A DNA stretch of 49,508 bases from Leptolyngbyaceae cyanobacterium MO_188.B28 (GCA_030065175.1 JASJDH010000006.1:1-49508); one strand, 5' to 3'; shown: positions 1-9,469, counted from the first letter of the stretch. The notes: generated by a model from the sequence alone, not told the origin. Program-made: numbers and translations.

Positions 1-450
1 GGCAGCGATCGCATTGAAGGCTAAGCCGACAATCGCCGTCGCCAGCATGATTTCGCTGACCACAGCCGGATGACTGTGCTGAAATCGCTCGACGGCTTCC
101 CAAGCCGCCCATACAGCTAACACTAAGAGTCCAACGCCATTGGCTAGAGCCGCCAACGTTTCCGCCCGCTGATAGCCTAGAAAAGCTTGTTGTCGGGTTG
201 CCAGTTGAGCCAACCACGTCGCCAGCAGTGATAATCCCAACGCAATACAGTCCAGCAGCATATGCCCGGCGTCAGTCACCAGTGTTAGGCTATGGCTCCA
301 CCAACCTGCCGTCCACTCAACGATCGAGAATCCCCCAGATAGGAGCAAGCCAATTCCCAAAAGCCGAATCTTCGCGATCGCCGTTGTAGACGGCTCAGGA
401 ATCGGCAATCGCCCCTGCAGCGGATCACAGTTTGAACAGTCACAACGCAT
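1..450 (-). CDS. Cation diffusion facilitator (CDF) metal exporter, C-terminus outside window
   Basis: This partial gene reads leftward from an ATG at 450 and runs off the window, leaving 150 residues. CDF proteins export Zn2+ or similar divalent metals from the cytoplasm by proton antiport. The sequence shows the family signature SHSLTLVTDAGHMLLD in TM2, whose HxxxD carries metal-site residues, and GYQRAETLAALANG before TM3. At least three hydrophobic segments follow. The N-terminus is cysteine-rich (MRCDCSNCDP), which could be an accessory metal-binding tail. The family is clear, but metal specificity cannot be fixed from this part. Confidence 0.88.
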   Translation of the reverse strand, partial: MRCDCSNCDPLQGRLPIPEPSTTAIAKIRLLGIGLLLSGGFSIVEWTAGWWSHSLTLVTDAGHMLLDCIALGLSLLATWLAQLATRQQAFLGYQRAETLAALANGVGLLVLAVWAAWEAVERFQHSHPAVVSEIMLATAIVGLAFNAIAA

Positions 451-552
451 AGAATCCAAACAATACCTCTACCTTCACCTGCAACAGAATCCAAAATCCA
501 AAAACTAGAAATCCAAATTCAAGTCTTAGCCTATCTTCTTACTTTTTACGGA

Positions 553-1530
553 CTACTTCCCGTCATTATGCCCTGCCGCTGTATTACTCTTTGCCAAAGC
601 GTAATCCCGACTGAGCAGAACAATACTCAGCGTCACCACCCCTACCCCCGCCAATTGCAGCCCATTCAACCGCTCCTGAATCGTAAACCAGGCCAAAATA
701 ACCGTCAGTGCTGGATTACTGGCGCTGATCATCGCAGCTGATACAGCCCCAATCAGACGAATACCGAAATTGTTAAGCAGATGTGCAGCTAAGGTGACAA
801 TCGCCGACAGCAGCCCTCCAATCCAGAGGGGCAGCCAATCCAGCTCAACCGACTGTCCGCGCCAAAGCAATAAACAAGCGGCGGATAGTCCTAACGTGGT
901 TGCAAAACTGATCCAGGTGAAGGGGGCTGGATGAATCGTTTCAAAACTCTTTTGGGCATTGACTGCATACAGCGCATAGGCGACGCCGGACCCAAGTCCA
1001 AATACGCCGCCAAGCCAGAGATAACTCTCTGCTGTGGGCTGAAAGGCAGGCATAGTCAAAGCGCCGCCCATCAGCACCAACCCCATCACACCCCAACGAA
1101 AACGACTGGGACGATGGCCAAAAAGCCGCCAGGTAAACAGCGCCGTAAATACGGGATAGGTAAAGAAAAGCGCCATCGCCACCCCTGTGGGAATTAACCC
1201 AATGGCGACATAGAGCAGCGCCAGGTAGATAAACATCAACCCGCCGCCGACAATAGATTGCAGCAGGGGACGGCGATGAGTCGATTGGCCTAATTGTCGA
1301 ATATCTTGCCAAGTGTTTGGGTATAACGTCGGCGTCAGGCAGGCCATCAGCGGGACGACTAACAGCATTCGCATAAACATGAGCAAGAATGAGTTTCGCA
1401 GAGTGGGATCGACAAACCCTCCCGTCTGAAAGAAACCAAAGACCGCCTGTTGATTGAATAAAACTCTGACAATTAAATTCTGAAAGCAGAAAATTATTGA
1501 TGACAGCAGAACGATTAGAAAACCAAGCAC
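553..1530 (-). CDS. EamA/DMT-superfamily transporter
   Basis: The product is a 325-residue, very hydrophobic inner-membrane protein with about ten transmembrane segments in two EamA-like halves. The second half ends in the typical SAAMISASNPALTVILAWF and LNGLQLAGVGVVTLSIVLLS pattern. The family exports or imports metabolites such as amino acids and sugars. The substrate here is unknown. The start is a GTG at 1530. A TGA lies two codons upstream in frame, so translation cannot begin earlier. A second reading frame over 941-1537 is a shadow. The gene has its own spacers and no obvious operon partner. Confidence 0.85.
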   Translation of the reverse strand: MLGFLIVLLSSIIFCFQNLIVRVLFNQQAVFGFFQTGGFVDPTLRNSFLLMFMRMLLVVPLMACLTPTLYPNTWQDIRQLGQSTHRRPLLQSIVGGGLMFIYLALLYVAIGLIPTGVAMALFFTYPVFTALFTWRLFGHRPSRFRWGVMGLVLMGGALTMPAFQPTAESYLWLGGVFGLGSGVAYALYAVNAQKSFETIHPAPFTWISFATTLGLSAACLLLWRGQSVELDWLPLWIGGLLSAIVTLAAHLLNNFGIRLIGAVSAAMISASNPALTVILAWFTIQERLNGLQLAGVGVVTLSIVLLSRDYALAKSNTAAGHNDGK

Positions 1531-1697
1531 TTTTCAAACGGGTATGAAGAGTTTTCTCAGGGATCAGCGTAAAAACTCAAGTCCCAGTAGAAGAAGGCTA
1601 ACAGGGGATGCAATAGAATTTTGCAAAGCATTTCCGGCGTTAGCAAATGCCCTAATATATCAGGTAAAGCTAATGCTGCCCCAGGAGTAACTCTCCC

Positions 1698-2033
1698 ATG
1701 AGTGTGGATCTCTACCGACTTGACTCTATTGAGGATTACGAAGAAGCAATCCTCGCCCTAGAAGATTACGTTGCAGATTTGGTTGAGGAATTTATTCAGG
1801 CTCCAGAAGGGAAGGCTTATCTAGAAAACTATCCAGCAATGCAGGAGCAGGCGGGGAATTGGATCGATAACCTGATTTATTTTGGCTATGCTTACGACGA
1901 ACCGGTCGCCCTTCCCTACATGACCCCAGAACATGTGGAAGATATTGTAACCCGTTGGTTCCCTCGCAAGGAATCCTTGCCTAAGCCAGATAAAGTGGAT
2001 GCCGCCATTCCTGAGTTAATCGCTTTCTGGTAG
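1698..2033 (+). CDS. N-terminal fragment of an interrupted pRiA4b ORF-3-family gene
   Basis: This 111-residue acidic ORF starts at an ATG preceded by AGGAG at 1682-1686 and ends ...PELIAFW at a TAG (2031-2033). After the TAG the same frame stays open through FLKRAYKHPYANQ and on into the ORF annotated from 2115. So this is very probably the 5' part of one 666-codon gene rather than an independent protein. No domain is recognised in it. It is rich in Glu and Asp and probably helical. If translated alone it would be a small soluble protein of unknown role. Confidence 0.7.
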   Translation: MSVDLYRLDSIEDYEEAILALEDYVADLVEEFIQAPEGKAYLENYPAMQEQAGNWIDNLIYFGYAYDEPVALPYMTPEHVEDIVTRWFPRKESLPKPDKVDAAIPELIAFW

Positions 2034-2114
2034 TTCCTGAAGCGAGCTTATAAACATCCCTATGCTAACCAAATCCTGACGTTCCTGAAGCGGATTCAGC
2101 CCCAGTTCAGGGAG

Positions 2115-3698
2115 ATGATGTCAGATCCCAATAACTTTGGCGTGGCGAAATCCTTCTTTATAGCGGGCAATCAAACTGGTTTTGACATACCCACAGTGGA
2201 CAAACAGAAGGCGTTTGAAGCGCAATCAAATCAGTCCCTAAAATCATCCGCTAATTCTACCAATGCATCTGATTTGGAGCGATCGCCAGCCGATCGAATT
2301 CCGCAGATTGGCGATTCATCGGCAAACTCTGGCCAAGCAAAGCTACAAAACTTGGTAGATTCTTTGTTAGGGAGGGTATCTCAAGAGATTCAGCTTGGGG
2401 GCGACGGTTCCTTAGGGGATTTTGAAGCGCAGCTTCATGCCGCACTGTCTAAGGCTGCTTCCCAGGTTTCTCTTTCTCTATCGAGAGGGGCGATTGCAGT
2501 GCTCCAGCAACAGCAAATCACCGAAACTCAACCGGGTTCGATCCTGAAAGACTTCCAAACCTTGCTGGATTTTATAGGTGACGAGGGCATTGGCGTAAGC
2601 GGCAAATATTGCCTCATTCCTTTAAAACTGCTGTCCGATCTGAATCAGCGTCTGAGCATACCGATCGAACTGGATTTAAAACGTCCGACCCAAAAATCTT
2701 ACTCCCCCATCAATGGCCTATATCTTCTGCTGCGAGCCTCAGGCATAGGGCAAATTGTTAACCGAGGTAAAAAAAAGGTTCTCTCTCTCCAGCCTGAACT
2801 ATTGAAATCTTGGCGGAGCCTCAATCCAACAGAACGTTACTGCACCCTGTTGGAAGCTTGGTTGATTCGGGGACATGGAGAAATGCTGGGGGAACGGCGA
2901 AGTGTTCACAACGCCGGTTCTAAATGCATCCAATATTGGTCTCACATATCAGATCAAGATAAAGAATTCAGCAGCTATAGCGACCAGCACACGTTGAGCT
3001 ATTGGCCTGAACTCCATAATCTAGCGCTCATGAGCCTTTTTGGCTTAGTTCAAGTCGAATCGGGTCAACCGGAAGCCGGTAAAGGTTGGCGGATAAAGCG
3101 AGTTAAGAAACTACCCTTTGGCGATGCGTTGATGCAAGCCATTATTCATGCTTATACAGAACATGGCATGATGTGGGAATCTGAGGATGATCCCAGCATT
3201 CCCTTTGGAGAACTGCAGCCAACGCTGCAGCCCTACTTCCCAGACTGGGAGAATACGTTAGCCGCTCCCGCCCAAGCCTTTCGGCCTGGGGTGTATGTGT
3301 TCAAGGTTTCGCTCGGTAAAATCTGGCGACGGATCGCTCTATCCAGCGATATGACCCTGGCGGACCTCAGCGGCATGATTTTGGACTCGGTTGATTTCGA
3401 TTCGGATCATCTGGATATGTTCCGCTACAAGAATCATCTGGGGCGAACGATTGAAGCCGTCCACCCCTATGCTGATGGGTATCCGTCTACTCCTGATGTG
3501 CAAATTGGCGATCTTCCCCTGACTGAAGGGTCGTCTATGACCTATATCTTTGATTTTGGCGATTGGTGGGAGTTTGATGTGCAGCTAGAGAAGGTTGAGG
3601 CGGATGACTCTAGACAGAATTATGAGGCAATACTAAAAAGATATGGGGAAGCACCGCCTCAGTACCCCAATTGGGATGAATGGGACGAGGAGGATTAG
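2115..3698 (+). CDS. Plasmid pRiA4b ORF-3-family protein, main part of a TAG-interrupted gene
   Basis: This is a 527-residue ORF. Residues about 390-500 match the pRiA4b ORF-3 domain (PF07929 type): GVYVFKVSLGKIWRRIALSS, the LDMFRYK region, and YIFDFGDWWEFDVQLE. The domain is common in bacteria, sometimes beside mobile elements, and its biochemical role is not established. The first 27 codons after the TAG at 2031 are in the same frame as this ORF, so the ATG at 2115 is probably an internal methionine. No good Shine-Dalgarno sits there beyond a weak CAGGGAG. The stop is at 3698, convergent with msrB. Confidence 0.75.
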   Translation: MMSDPNNFGVAKSFFIAGNQTGFDIPTVDKQKAFEAQSNQSLKSSANSTNASDLERSPADRIPQIGDSSANSGQAKLQNLVDSLLGRVSQEIQLGGDGSLGDFEAQLHAALSKAASQVSLSLSRGAIAVLQQQQITETQPGSILKDFQTLLDFIGDEGIGVSGKYCLIPLKLLSDLNQRLSIPIELDLKRPTQKSYSPINGLYLLLRASGIGQIVNRGKKKVLSLQPELLKSWRSLNPTERYCTLLEAWLIRGHGEMLGERRSVHNAGSKCIQYWSHISDQDKEFSSYSDQHTLSYWPELHNLALMSLFGLVQVESGQPEAGKGWRIKRVKKLPFGDALMQAIIHAYTEHGMMWESEDDPSIPFGELQPTLQPYFPDWENTLAAPAQAFRPGVYVFKVSLGKIWRRIALSSDMTLADLSGMILDSVDFDSDHLDMFRYKNHLGRTIEAVHPYADGYPSTPDVQIGDLPLTEGSSMTYIFDFGDWWEFDVQLEKVEADDSRQNYEAILKRYGEAPPQYPNWDEWDEED

Positions 3699-3709
3699 TC
3701 TGGGCTCCC

Positions 3710-4213
3710 TCAGCCCAACTCATCTCCCTCAGGCACAAATTCCAAAGCCAAGCCATTATTGCACCAACGCTGCCCCGTCGGGCTCGGACCATCGTTAAAC
3801 ACATGTCCCTGATGACCGCCACACCGGGCGCAATGATATTCCGTTCGCGGGATAATCAACTTAAAGTCCAGCTTAGTTTCCAAACGCCCCTCAATTGACG
3901 TGAAAAAACTGGGCCACCCTGTGCCGCTGTCATACTTCATATCCGAAGTAAATAAGGCCAACTGACATCCCGCACAAATATACGTCCCCCGACGTTTCTC
4001 AGAATTTAAGGGACTTGAAAAGGGCGGTTCCGTTCCCTCTTCGCGCAGGATATTAAACTGCCCTGGGGTTAGAATTTCCAGCCACTCCTCATCCGATTTG
4101 ATAATTTTTTCAATGTCCATCAAGTCATCTTCCACCTGAGCTAATGAATTGGGATCCATCAGGGAGATCGCGAATGGACTCAGTAAAACACTAAAGAAGC
4201 TGCGTCGTTGCAT
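3710..4213 (-). CDS. msrB: Peptide-methionine (R)-S-oxide reductase with probable export signal
   Basis: MsrB reduces methionine-R-sulfoxide in oxidised proteins. With the ATG at 4213 the protein has 167 residues. Zinc-binding pairs are CAGC (C80, C83) and CARC (C128, C131). The GTGWPSF motif and the catalytic region QRWCNNGLALEF (C151) follow, so the active cysteine is present. The N-terminus MQRRSFFSVLLSPFAISL has twin arginines before a hydrophobic stretch, resembling a Tat signal or lipid-free anchor, which would place it in the periplasm or thylakoid lumen. A TTG five codons upstream is an alternative start. The gene ends 11 bp from the convergent pRiA4b gene. Confidence 0.92.
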   Translation of the reverse strand: MQRRSFFSVLLSPFAISLMDPNSLAQVEDDLMDIEKIIKSDEEWLEILTPGQFNILREEGTEPPFSSPLNSEKRRGTYICAGCQLALFTSDMKYDSGTGWPSFFTSIEGRLETKLDFKLIIPRTEYHCARCGGHQGHVFNDGPSPTGQRWCNNGLALEFVPEGDELG

Positions 4214-4519
4214 CAGAACTTTTTCCAAAAAACAAGGGATTAAGAGGGCTATATGGATTTGTCGGTCAACACGGTTCCATCGCTAGAAATTTTGAAAGGG
4301 AGTAAAAAATCCCCACTAGCCATGAGTCTATTATCTAACTGCAAGAGATTATTTTTCTGCAAGCGCCTTAACAGTCAATGGAAAAGCGCCGCCGCCTCCA
4401 CACCAAGGAAGGGAGTTGCGTCAAAATAAAGTCCCAGAGAAAGGCAGTGGATGGGTAGATGGGTGAATGGGATGTTATTTTTCTGCAAATCCCTAATAGC
4501 ATTTATAGATAAGTCTTCT
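4214..4519. other. Spacer with one octamer hairpin element
   Basis: No gene is supported here. The spacer holds repeat copy A at 4411-4496. A fragment at about 4345-4362 shares TTATTTTTCTGCAA with the end of that element and may be a decayed relic. Short ORFs across it are caused by the repeat. Confidence 0.6.
4411..4496 (-). repeat. Octamer hairpin element, copy A
   Basis: Read on the minus strand it begins TTAGGGATTTGCAGAAAAAT, then holds variants of the octamer CCCATCCA, then TGGGACTTTATTTTGACGCA and ACTCCC. The outer parts are inverted repeats of each other (TTAGGGATTTGC against GCAACTCCC). Related copies lie at 30201, 30297 and 43613. Confidence 0.8.
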
Positions 4520-6385
4520 TCATTCCAGCGATTGTCGATACTCATCCAGCAAGGTCGGCAAATAATCATATCCATCCACTCCAATCACCGCTAGAAATCG
4601 GGCCCGGTACTGCGCCAGAATCGACTGGAATGTTTCAGACCCTAACTGCCCATACAGGATGCTGAGGAGGCCTGCCGGTTGTCGCCACTGTTGGGAGTTG
4701 ATTTGGTTCAACAGATACATGCCTAAGCAGCCATTGACGATAGCCATTTCCCGATTCTCTAGCCCCCGATGAGCTTCGGACAAGTAAGCGTAGTTTAGGC
4801 CCAGCAATGCGCGATCGCCAATCGCTTGAGCAATTTTCAGACCCTGTTCGAGGGACTTAATCGCCGCCTGATGCTGCCCCAAGACTACCTGCGCCACCCC
4901 CAGACTGTTAGCGCAAAGGGCTTGACTGGGCAGATCCCCCACCTTCTCAGCCGCCTGCAGTCCCTGCTGCAGATAATCCAGGATGCGTTCGTACTGGTCG
5001 GGATCAAGCTGGTTTTGCTGCTGCGCCTGGAATACTTCACTGTACCCGTAATTCGCCAAAGCATTGGCTTCTCCTAGCCGATCGCCGGTTTGCCGCGCCA
5101 GGATTAAGGCGCGTTGGCTGTGGTTAATGGCGGCGGCATAGTCTTTTTGCACCACCCAAGTGCGACTAAGATGATTCAGACTGGCGATTTCACAGCGACG
5201 ATCCCCCGCCTCCCGAGCAATCTGCAGCGCTTGCTGATGCAGTTGCAAAGCTTGCGGATACTGCCCTAGAGCGCGTTGTGAATAGCCCAATAGGGTCAGA
5301 ATACGAGCCTTGCTCTCCGTATTGGGCGCTTGACGGAGCGGTTGATCGAGATAGTCCAATACGGTCCTCAGCGATTCTCCCGACAGAGCAGCGAACAGAC
5401 CGCCGTAGAGGGGAAAATAGTCTTGTTGGGCAAACTGGACCAGCACCTGTAGCGCCATCTGGAAGCAGCCCTCAGCAAATATCCTCTGATTGAGCTGACT
5501 GAAGCGTTGAGATAATTGGCTCCAGACGACAGTGAAGGTCAAAAAGGAAGCGATCGATAGCCGTTTCCCAGCTCTGGGGTCATAGGGTTGTTTGTCAAAC
5601 CAATTGACCAAGGATAACTGCAGCCGCTGTAAGATCAGGGCCATTTCCACCCAATCCGAAGTATGCGACGGGGCGGGGACCCCCTCGGCAGTAACAGCCT
5701 GATGTCGGGCCAAATCCTGAAATAAAGACTTCAGTCCAGTGCTGCTCACCGCCTTCGCCCAACTTGCCCAAGGCCCGCGCTGCTCCGGCAAATTGCCGAA
5801 GCCCAAAGCAGCTTGACTCTGGTCATAGATCCAACTCACCACATTGGCTTCTAGCTGCCGCCAGGTGCTCAGTCCCTGGCGAAGTCCTGTCGCCAGCTCC
5901 TTCAGACCGAAAGCGGCAGAATCAGGCGCCGGAGAAGATCCTGTAGCGCTACTCTGAGCTTGCTGCAGCATCTGAATTAACTGTTGCGTCTGTTCGGAGG
6001 TTAAGGCGTTAGGCTGGTTGGGATCCAGCGCTTGCAACAGTTGGCTGAGTCGCGCGTCCGGTTCCGCAGCGCTCAGCCCTTGAACGACGGTGGAAAGCGC
6101 ACTATTGGCCTGATTTTCCTTTTGCCATCGCTGCCACTCCCCCTGAATCGTTTTCAAGGCCCGCTGTTTGCGGGTGGCTTTGGCCTGTTTCAGTTCATCG
6201 GTTTCTTGGGTGAGTTGGGTCTGGATATCATCGGCTCGGGTTTGTAAACACCGCTCAAAAATTTCCCCCGTCCCGATGCTGATATCCGCCTGCAGCATTT
6301 GGTAAACCTGCTCCTTTGAGCGGATTTGGCCCTTTAGAGTGATGGCTACAATGCGGTCAATTAATTCCAGATAGCGATCGCGCAT
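4520..6385 (-). CDS. Tetratricopeptide-repeat protein
   Basis: A 621-residue soluble protein whose N-terminal half (about 1-330) is helical and Gln-rich with no recognised domain. The C-terminal half carries several TPR-type helical hairpins from about residue 370 to 545: QALQLHQQALQIAREAGD, AAINHSQRALILARQTGD, ILDYLQQGLQAAEKVGD and AAIKSLEQGLKIAQAIGD. These are in the style of cyanobacterial multi-TPR sensors and scaffolds. No kinase, CHAT or DNA-binding partner domain is visible. The ATG lies inside a HIP1-like site. The role is probably protein-protein interaction, with no known partner. Confidence 0.85.
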   Translation of the reverse strand: MRDRYLELIDRIVAITLKGQIRSKEQVYQMLQADISIGTGEIFERCLQTRADDIQTQLTQETDELKQAKATRKQRALKTIQGEWQRWQKENQANSALSTVVQGLSAAEPDARLSQLLQALDPNQPNALTSEQTQQLIQMLQQAQSSATGSSPAPDSAAFGLKELATGLRQGLSTWRQLEANVVSWIYDQSQAALGFGNLPEQRGPWASWAKAVSSTGLKSLFQDLARHQAVTAEGVPAPSHTSDWVEMALILQRLQLSLVNWFDKQPYDPRAGKRLSIASFLTFTVVWSQLSQRFSQLNQRIFAEGCFQMALQVLVQFAQQDYFPLYGGLFAALSGESLRTVLDYLDQPLRQAPNTESKARILTLLGYSQRALGQYPQALQLHQQALQIAREAGDRRCEIASLNHLSRTWVVQKDYAAAINHSQRALILARQTGDRLGEANALANYGYSEVFQAQQQNQLDPDQYERILDYLQQGLQAAEKVGDLPSQALCANSLGVAQVVLGQHQAAIKSLEQGLKIAQAIGDRALLGLNYAYLSEAHRGLENREMAIVNGCLGMYLLNQINSQQWRQPAGLLSILYGQLGSETFQSILAQYRARFLAVIGVDGYDYLPTLLDEYRQSLE

Positions 6386-6467
6386 AGATCAAGAGAAACA
6401 GGGCTACTGCTTCAGCCTAGCAAAGCCCAGCTCAGTTTTAACTTTTGTCGCCAGCGATCTGACTGGC

Positions 6468-8051
6468 CTAAGCAGCAGCAGATTTTGACGGCTCCGGAGT
6501 TTTAGATTTTACTTTCAAGGCTAGATACTCAGCTAACTGTGCTTCAATATCATGCCGCACGATTTGACGATAGTCGATGAAATGCTCATTTAGGGCGCAA
6601 GCGGTCAAGTAAGGGACAAACCGACTCCGATTGCGCCGGAGGATTGAGAATAACTGACGCCAGAATTGGAAGCGCGTGTTGCGTTTGAGGCCCTGACGCC
6701 AGCAGATGATCAGCACTGCTCGCAACTCGTTCAACTTCAGCGCCCGAAACGGAGCTTTATGGGGAGATGGCCTCATTTCCATGAAATGCCGAAAGACGCG
6801 GGATAGATAACGGCTCGGCTCGTAAAGCTCCCAAAAGCAGTTGACATATTCGCGGGCAATATCTTCGATCGGGCGAGTCGGCACAAAGTTAGGCAGTGAC
6901 ATTTGGCTGCCCTGCGTCTCTTCTTTACCCTCCAACAGACGACCTTCTTGCTTGAGTCGATGCCATAGAGCAGTATTGGGCAGAGCGATCAGCATTCCGA
7001 ACATCGCTTGAGGAATGGCGGTCACCTCGACAAAGTCAATAATGCGCTGACCTGCGCCTGACTTTTCACTATCAAAGCCAATAATAAATCCCGCCATCAC
7101 ACGCAGGCCTCTCCGATTGATCGTCTGGACCGCCTCGATCAGAGAGTTACGGGTATTCTGAAACTTTTGAGTCAGGGCCAGGCTATCGGTATCCGGCGTC
7201 TCAATACCCAGAAAGACCGCAGTGAAGTTTGCCGCAATCATCAGATCTAGCAATTCCTTATCCTGTGCAAGGTCCACTGACGCTTCAGTCGAGAGACGAA
7301 AGGGATACTGACGCTCTGCCATCCAGGGAGCAATTTCACGTAACAAGAGCTTGACATTTCGCTTGTTGCCGATGAAATTGTCATCCACCAAAAAAACAGG
7401 ACCTCGCCAGCCGAGCTCATAGAGGGTCTGCAACTCAGCCAGTAACTGTGTGGGGGTTTTAGTGCGGGGTTTGCGCCCGTAAAGCACAATGATGTCACAA
7501 AATTCACACTGGAACGGACAGCCCCTGGAAAACTGAACCGACATATCACTGTACGAGCCTAGGTCCAGCAGATCGTATCTGGGAATCGGCGTGATAGTCA
7601 GATCGGGCTTTTCTCCGTTGGCGCGGAAGATGCCTGATGAGTCCCCACGCTCTAGAGCTTCAACGAGGAGCGGCAGGGTAATTTCTCCTTCGTCCAAAAC
7701 CAGAAAGTCCACTCCTGCATCAGTCGCAGCATCAGGAACAGAGGTAACATAAGGCCCCCCTGCAGCCACTAGCTTACCCCTCTGCTTCGCCTCGCGAATT
7801 ACGTGCAGCATATCAGGCTTCTGGACGATCATGCCCGAAATGATGACTAAATCCGCCCATTCCCAATCTGCCTCAGTCTCAAATCGGACATTGCGGTCAA
7901 CCAACCTAAACTCCCAATCCTGAGGGAGGATAGCAGCCACTGTGATCATGCCCAAAGGGGGAAGGGACGCCTTAAATCCGACTAATTCTAACGCTTTATC
8001 AAAAGACCAAAATGATTTAGGAAAAAGGGGATACAGCAGTAATACTCGCAT
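6468..8051 (-). CDS. B12-binding-domain radical SAM protein (DUF4070 type)
   Basis: A 527-residue enzyme. Residues 1-150 resemble a cobalamin-binding Rossmann domain, although a classical DxHxxG is not evident. The radical SAM cluster motif CPFQCEFC (C178, C182, C185) comes next, with the GIETPD segment typical of the TIM barrel. The C-terminal region after about 390 fits DUF4070. The hopanoid C2-methylase HpnP belongs to this architecture, but cyanobacteria carry several paralogues and no hopanoid gene is adjacent, so HpnP is only one possibility. The start is an ATG with GAGGAG 8 bases upstream. Confidence 0.85.
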   Translation of the reverse strand: MRVLLLYPLFPKSFWSFDKALELVGFKASLPPLGMITVAAILPQDWEFRLVDRNVRFETEADWEWADLVIISGMIVQKPDMLHVIREAKQRGKLVAAGGPYVTSVPDAATDAGVDFLVLDEGEITLPLLVEALERGDSSGIFRANGEKPDLTITPIPRYDLLDLGSYSDMSVQFSRGCPFQCEFCDIIVLYGRKPRTKTPTQLLAELQTLYELGWRGPVFLVDDNFIGNKRNVKLLLREIAPWMAERQYPFRLSTEASVDLAQDKELLDLMIAANFTAVFLGIETPDTDSLALTQKFQNTRNSLIEAVQTINRRGLRVMAGFIIGFDSEKSGAGQRIIDFVEVTAIPQAMFGMLIALPNTALWHRLKQEGRLLEGKEETQGSQMSLPNFVPTRPIEDIAREYVNCFWELYEPSRYLSRVFRHFMEMRPSPHKAPFRALKLNELRAVLIICWRQGLKRNTRFQFWRQLFSILRRNRSRFVPYLTACALNEHFIDYRQIVRHDIEAQLAEYLALKVKSKTPEPSKSAAA

Positions 8052-8485
8052 TATTAAACTCCTCGCGCCTCACAAATGGTGGTATTCGAGTGATATCTCA
8101 GCCAATCAACTCAAGAACTCTGACATACCCGTAACCTCATTTGGTTGCGTCAGAGAAGAGAAGTATGCGATCTCAATTTACCAAGGTTTTTAGCCTTGTT
8201 TTGTATTCCCTTGAAAATAGTTGCTCAAGCGCCTTGGTGAACGTTACAGATTTCCCCACACATCAGCGCCTGATCATGAAGAGGATGCCGACCGCCCAAC
8301 AAAAGTCATTAAGAAATAACACCAACAGTGAAAAAAGGCTCCAGGCTGTGCGTTCAACCCTAGATAAACATTAGAGGCGAGGCGACTCAGCACTAGCAGG
8401 AGCCATTAAAATTCATCAAGATGAATTTTAGTGATTGGACGAATGCAAGCATCTAGCGGATGGTCTTGAATAGATAAACCACAGC
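8052..8485. other. Spacer without supported gene
   Basis: Two short plus-strand ORFs here have no coding signature. The only structure seen is a palindrome at 8407-8430, TAAAATTCATC-AA-GATGAATTTTA with perfect 11-bp arms. It lies just beyond the stop of the leftward glycosyltransferase gene and could act in its termination. Confidence 0.5.
8407..8430 (-). terminator. Possible terminator hairpin after glycosyltransferase gene
   Basis: A perfect 11-bp inverted repeat (TAAAATTCATC / GATGAATTTTA) with a 2-base centre lies 56 bp downstream of the leftward glycosyltransferase stop. It is AT-rich and has no long T run after it, so termination is a guess. Confidence 0.35.
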
Positions 8486-9469
8486 TCAAGGTTCTAACCT
8501 GAGATATCCTAACAAGGTCAAAATATCGCAAAATTTTCCGAGTTTAGCGATCGCACCTTGAACATATCGAGCAGGCAGCGTCATCACCACTAAAAGTCTT
8601 AGGCAGACCTTTCCTAGGACGGCTCCCCTAAAAGAAAAGAGGTCATATCTAATAGCCAACCCCAGATATCGGAGCGCAAACAGGCTCTTGTTTTTTTGGG
8701 GAGAGCCCTCAAGCGACCTATAGAGCAAGATTTTATACAGGTTGCTCAAACTGTATCGTTTCAAATAGCAAAGTGATTCAGGGGCTTGATTGAAAACACG
8801 ATCAATCACTTTGACGGTTTCTACTTCCATCTTTGCTGTGTTAGTTGACATCGAACCGACGGATATTCGATACAGGATTTGAGGAGATGAAACCGCAACG
8901 AAAGAGTACTTGAACGCCAACCGCAAATACATTTCCCAGTCTTCAGAAGATTTAAGGGACTCATCAAAACCACCCACTGTCTTTAGAGCTTGATGGCGGA
9001 TCAATGGGTTAGACCCGTTTTCTAAAAAGTTGGTCAGCAACAGATACTGACATACCTCCCCACTAAAACTTAAGTAATATCCTCGACGCAGAAATTGACT
9101 CTGCTCATCAATACAGTTGGTCCAACTGTAGGCGACTGCAGCATCAGGATTTGACTGCAGAGCATGATACTGAGCTTCGAGTTTATCTGACGTCCAAAGG
9201 TCATCGGCGTCAATGAATGAAATGTATTCTCCCGTTGCATTTTCAATACCGCGATTACGACTAGCAGCCAGTCCGGCATTTTGATAGGAAAAAATGCTTA
9301 TTCTGGAGTCGTTAAATTCCTGGACAATGGTTAATGTCTTATCTTGAGACCCATCATTAATAATAATCAGTTCAAAATCAGAGAAGGTTTGATTTAAAAC
9401 TGATTCAACCGTTTCCTGGATTGTTCGCTCACCATTAAAAACTGGAATAATGACTGATATAGTTGCCAT
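8486..9469 (-). CDS. Family 2 glycosyltransferase (copy 1)
   Basis: A 327-residue GT-A enzyme. It opens with ISVIIPVFNGERTIQETVES, then the nucleotide-binding ELIIINDGSQD (about residues 34-43), the AGLAASRNRG motif, and the DxD metal site within FIDADDLW (D87, D89). SSEDWEMYLRL (acceptor region) follows. The enzyme transfers a sugar from a nucleotide sugar, and the acceptor is unknown. It is clearly a paralogue of the next gene, with the same motif positions, so the pair arose by tandem duplication. The C-terminus has hydrophobic stretches that may associate with the membrane. It is likely part of a polysaccharide or glycolipid pathway. Confidence 0.9.
   Translation of the reverse strand: MATISVIIPVFNGERTIQETVESVLNQTFSDFELIIINDGSQDKTLTIVQEFNDSRISIFSYQNAGLAASRNRGIENATGEYISFIDADDLWTSDKLEAQYHALQSNPDAAVAYSWTNCIDEQSQFLRRGYYLSFSGEVCQYLLLTNFLENGSNPLIRHQALKTVGGFDESLKSSEDWEMYLRLAFKYSFVAVSSPQILYRISVGSMSTNTAKMEVETVKVIDRVFNQAPESLCYLKRYSLSNLYKILLYRSLEGSPQKNKSLFALRYLGLAIRYDLFSFRGAVLGKVCLRLLVVMTLPARYVQGAIAKLGKFCDILTLLGYLRLEP

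Noticed and set aside
941-1537. 198-codon ORF opposite frame within the EamA gene
   Set aside because: A shadow of the EamA coding sequence, which has clear membrane helices in the other frame.
1698-3698. pRiA4b ORF-3 gene as cargo of a local transposon
   Set aside because: No transposase, inverted ends or target duplication could be found around it.
8141-8374. 77-codon ORF between the radical SAM gene and the glycosyltransferase gene
   Set aside because: No motif and a low-quality protein sequence. It overlaps another equally weak ORF.
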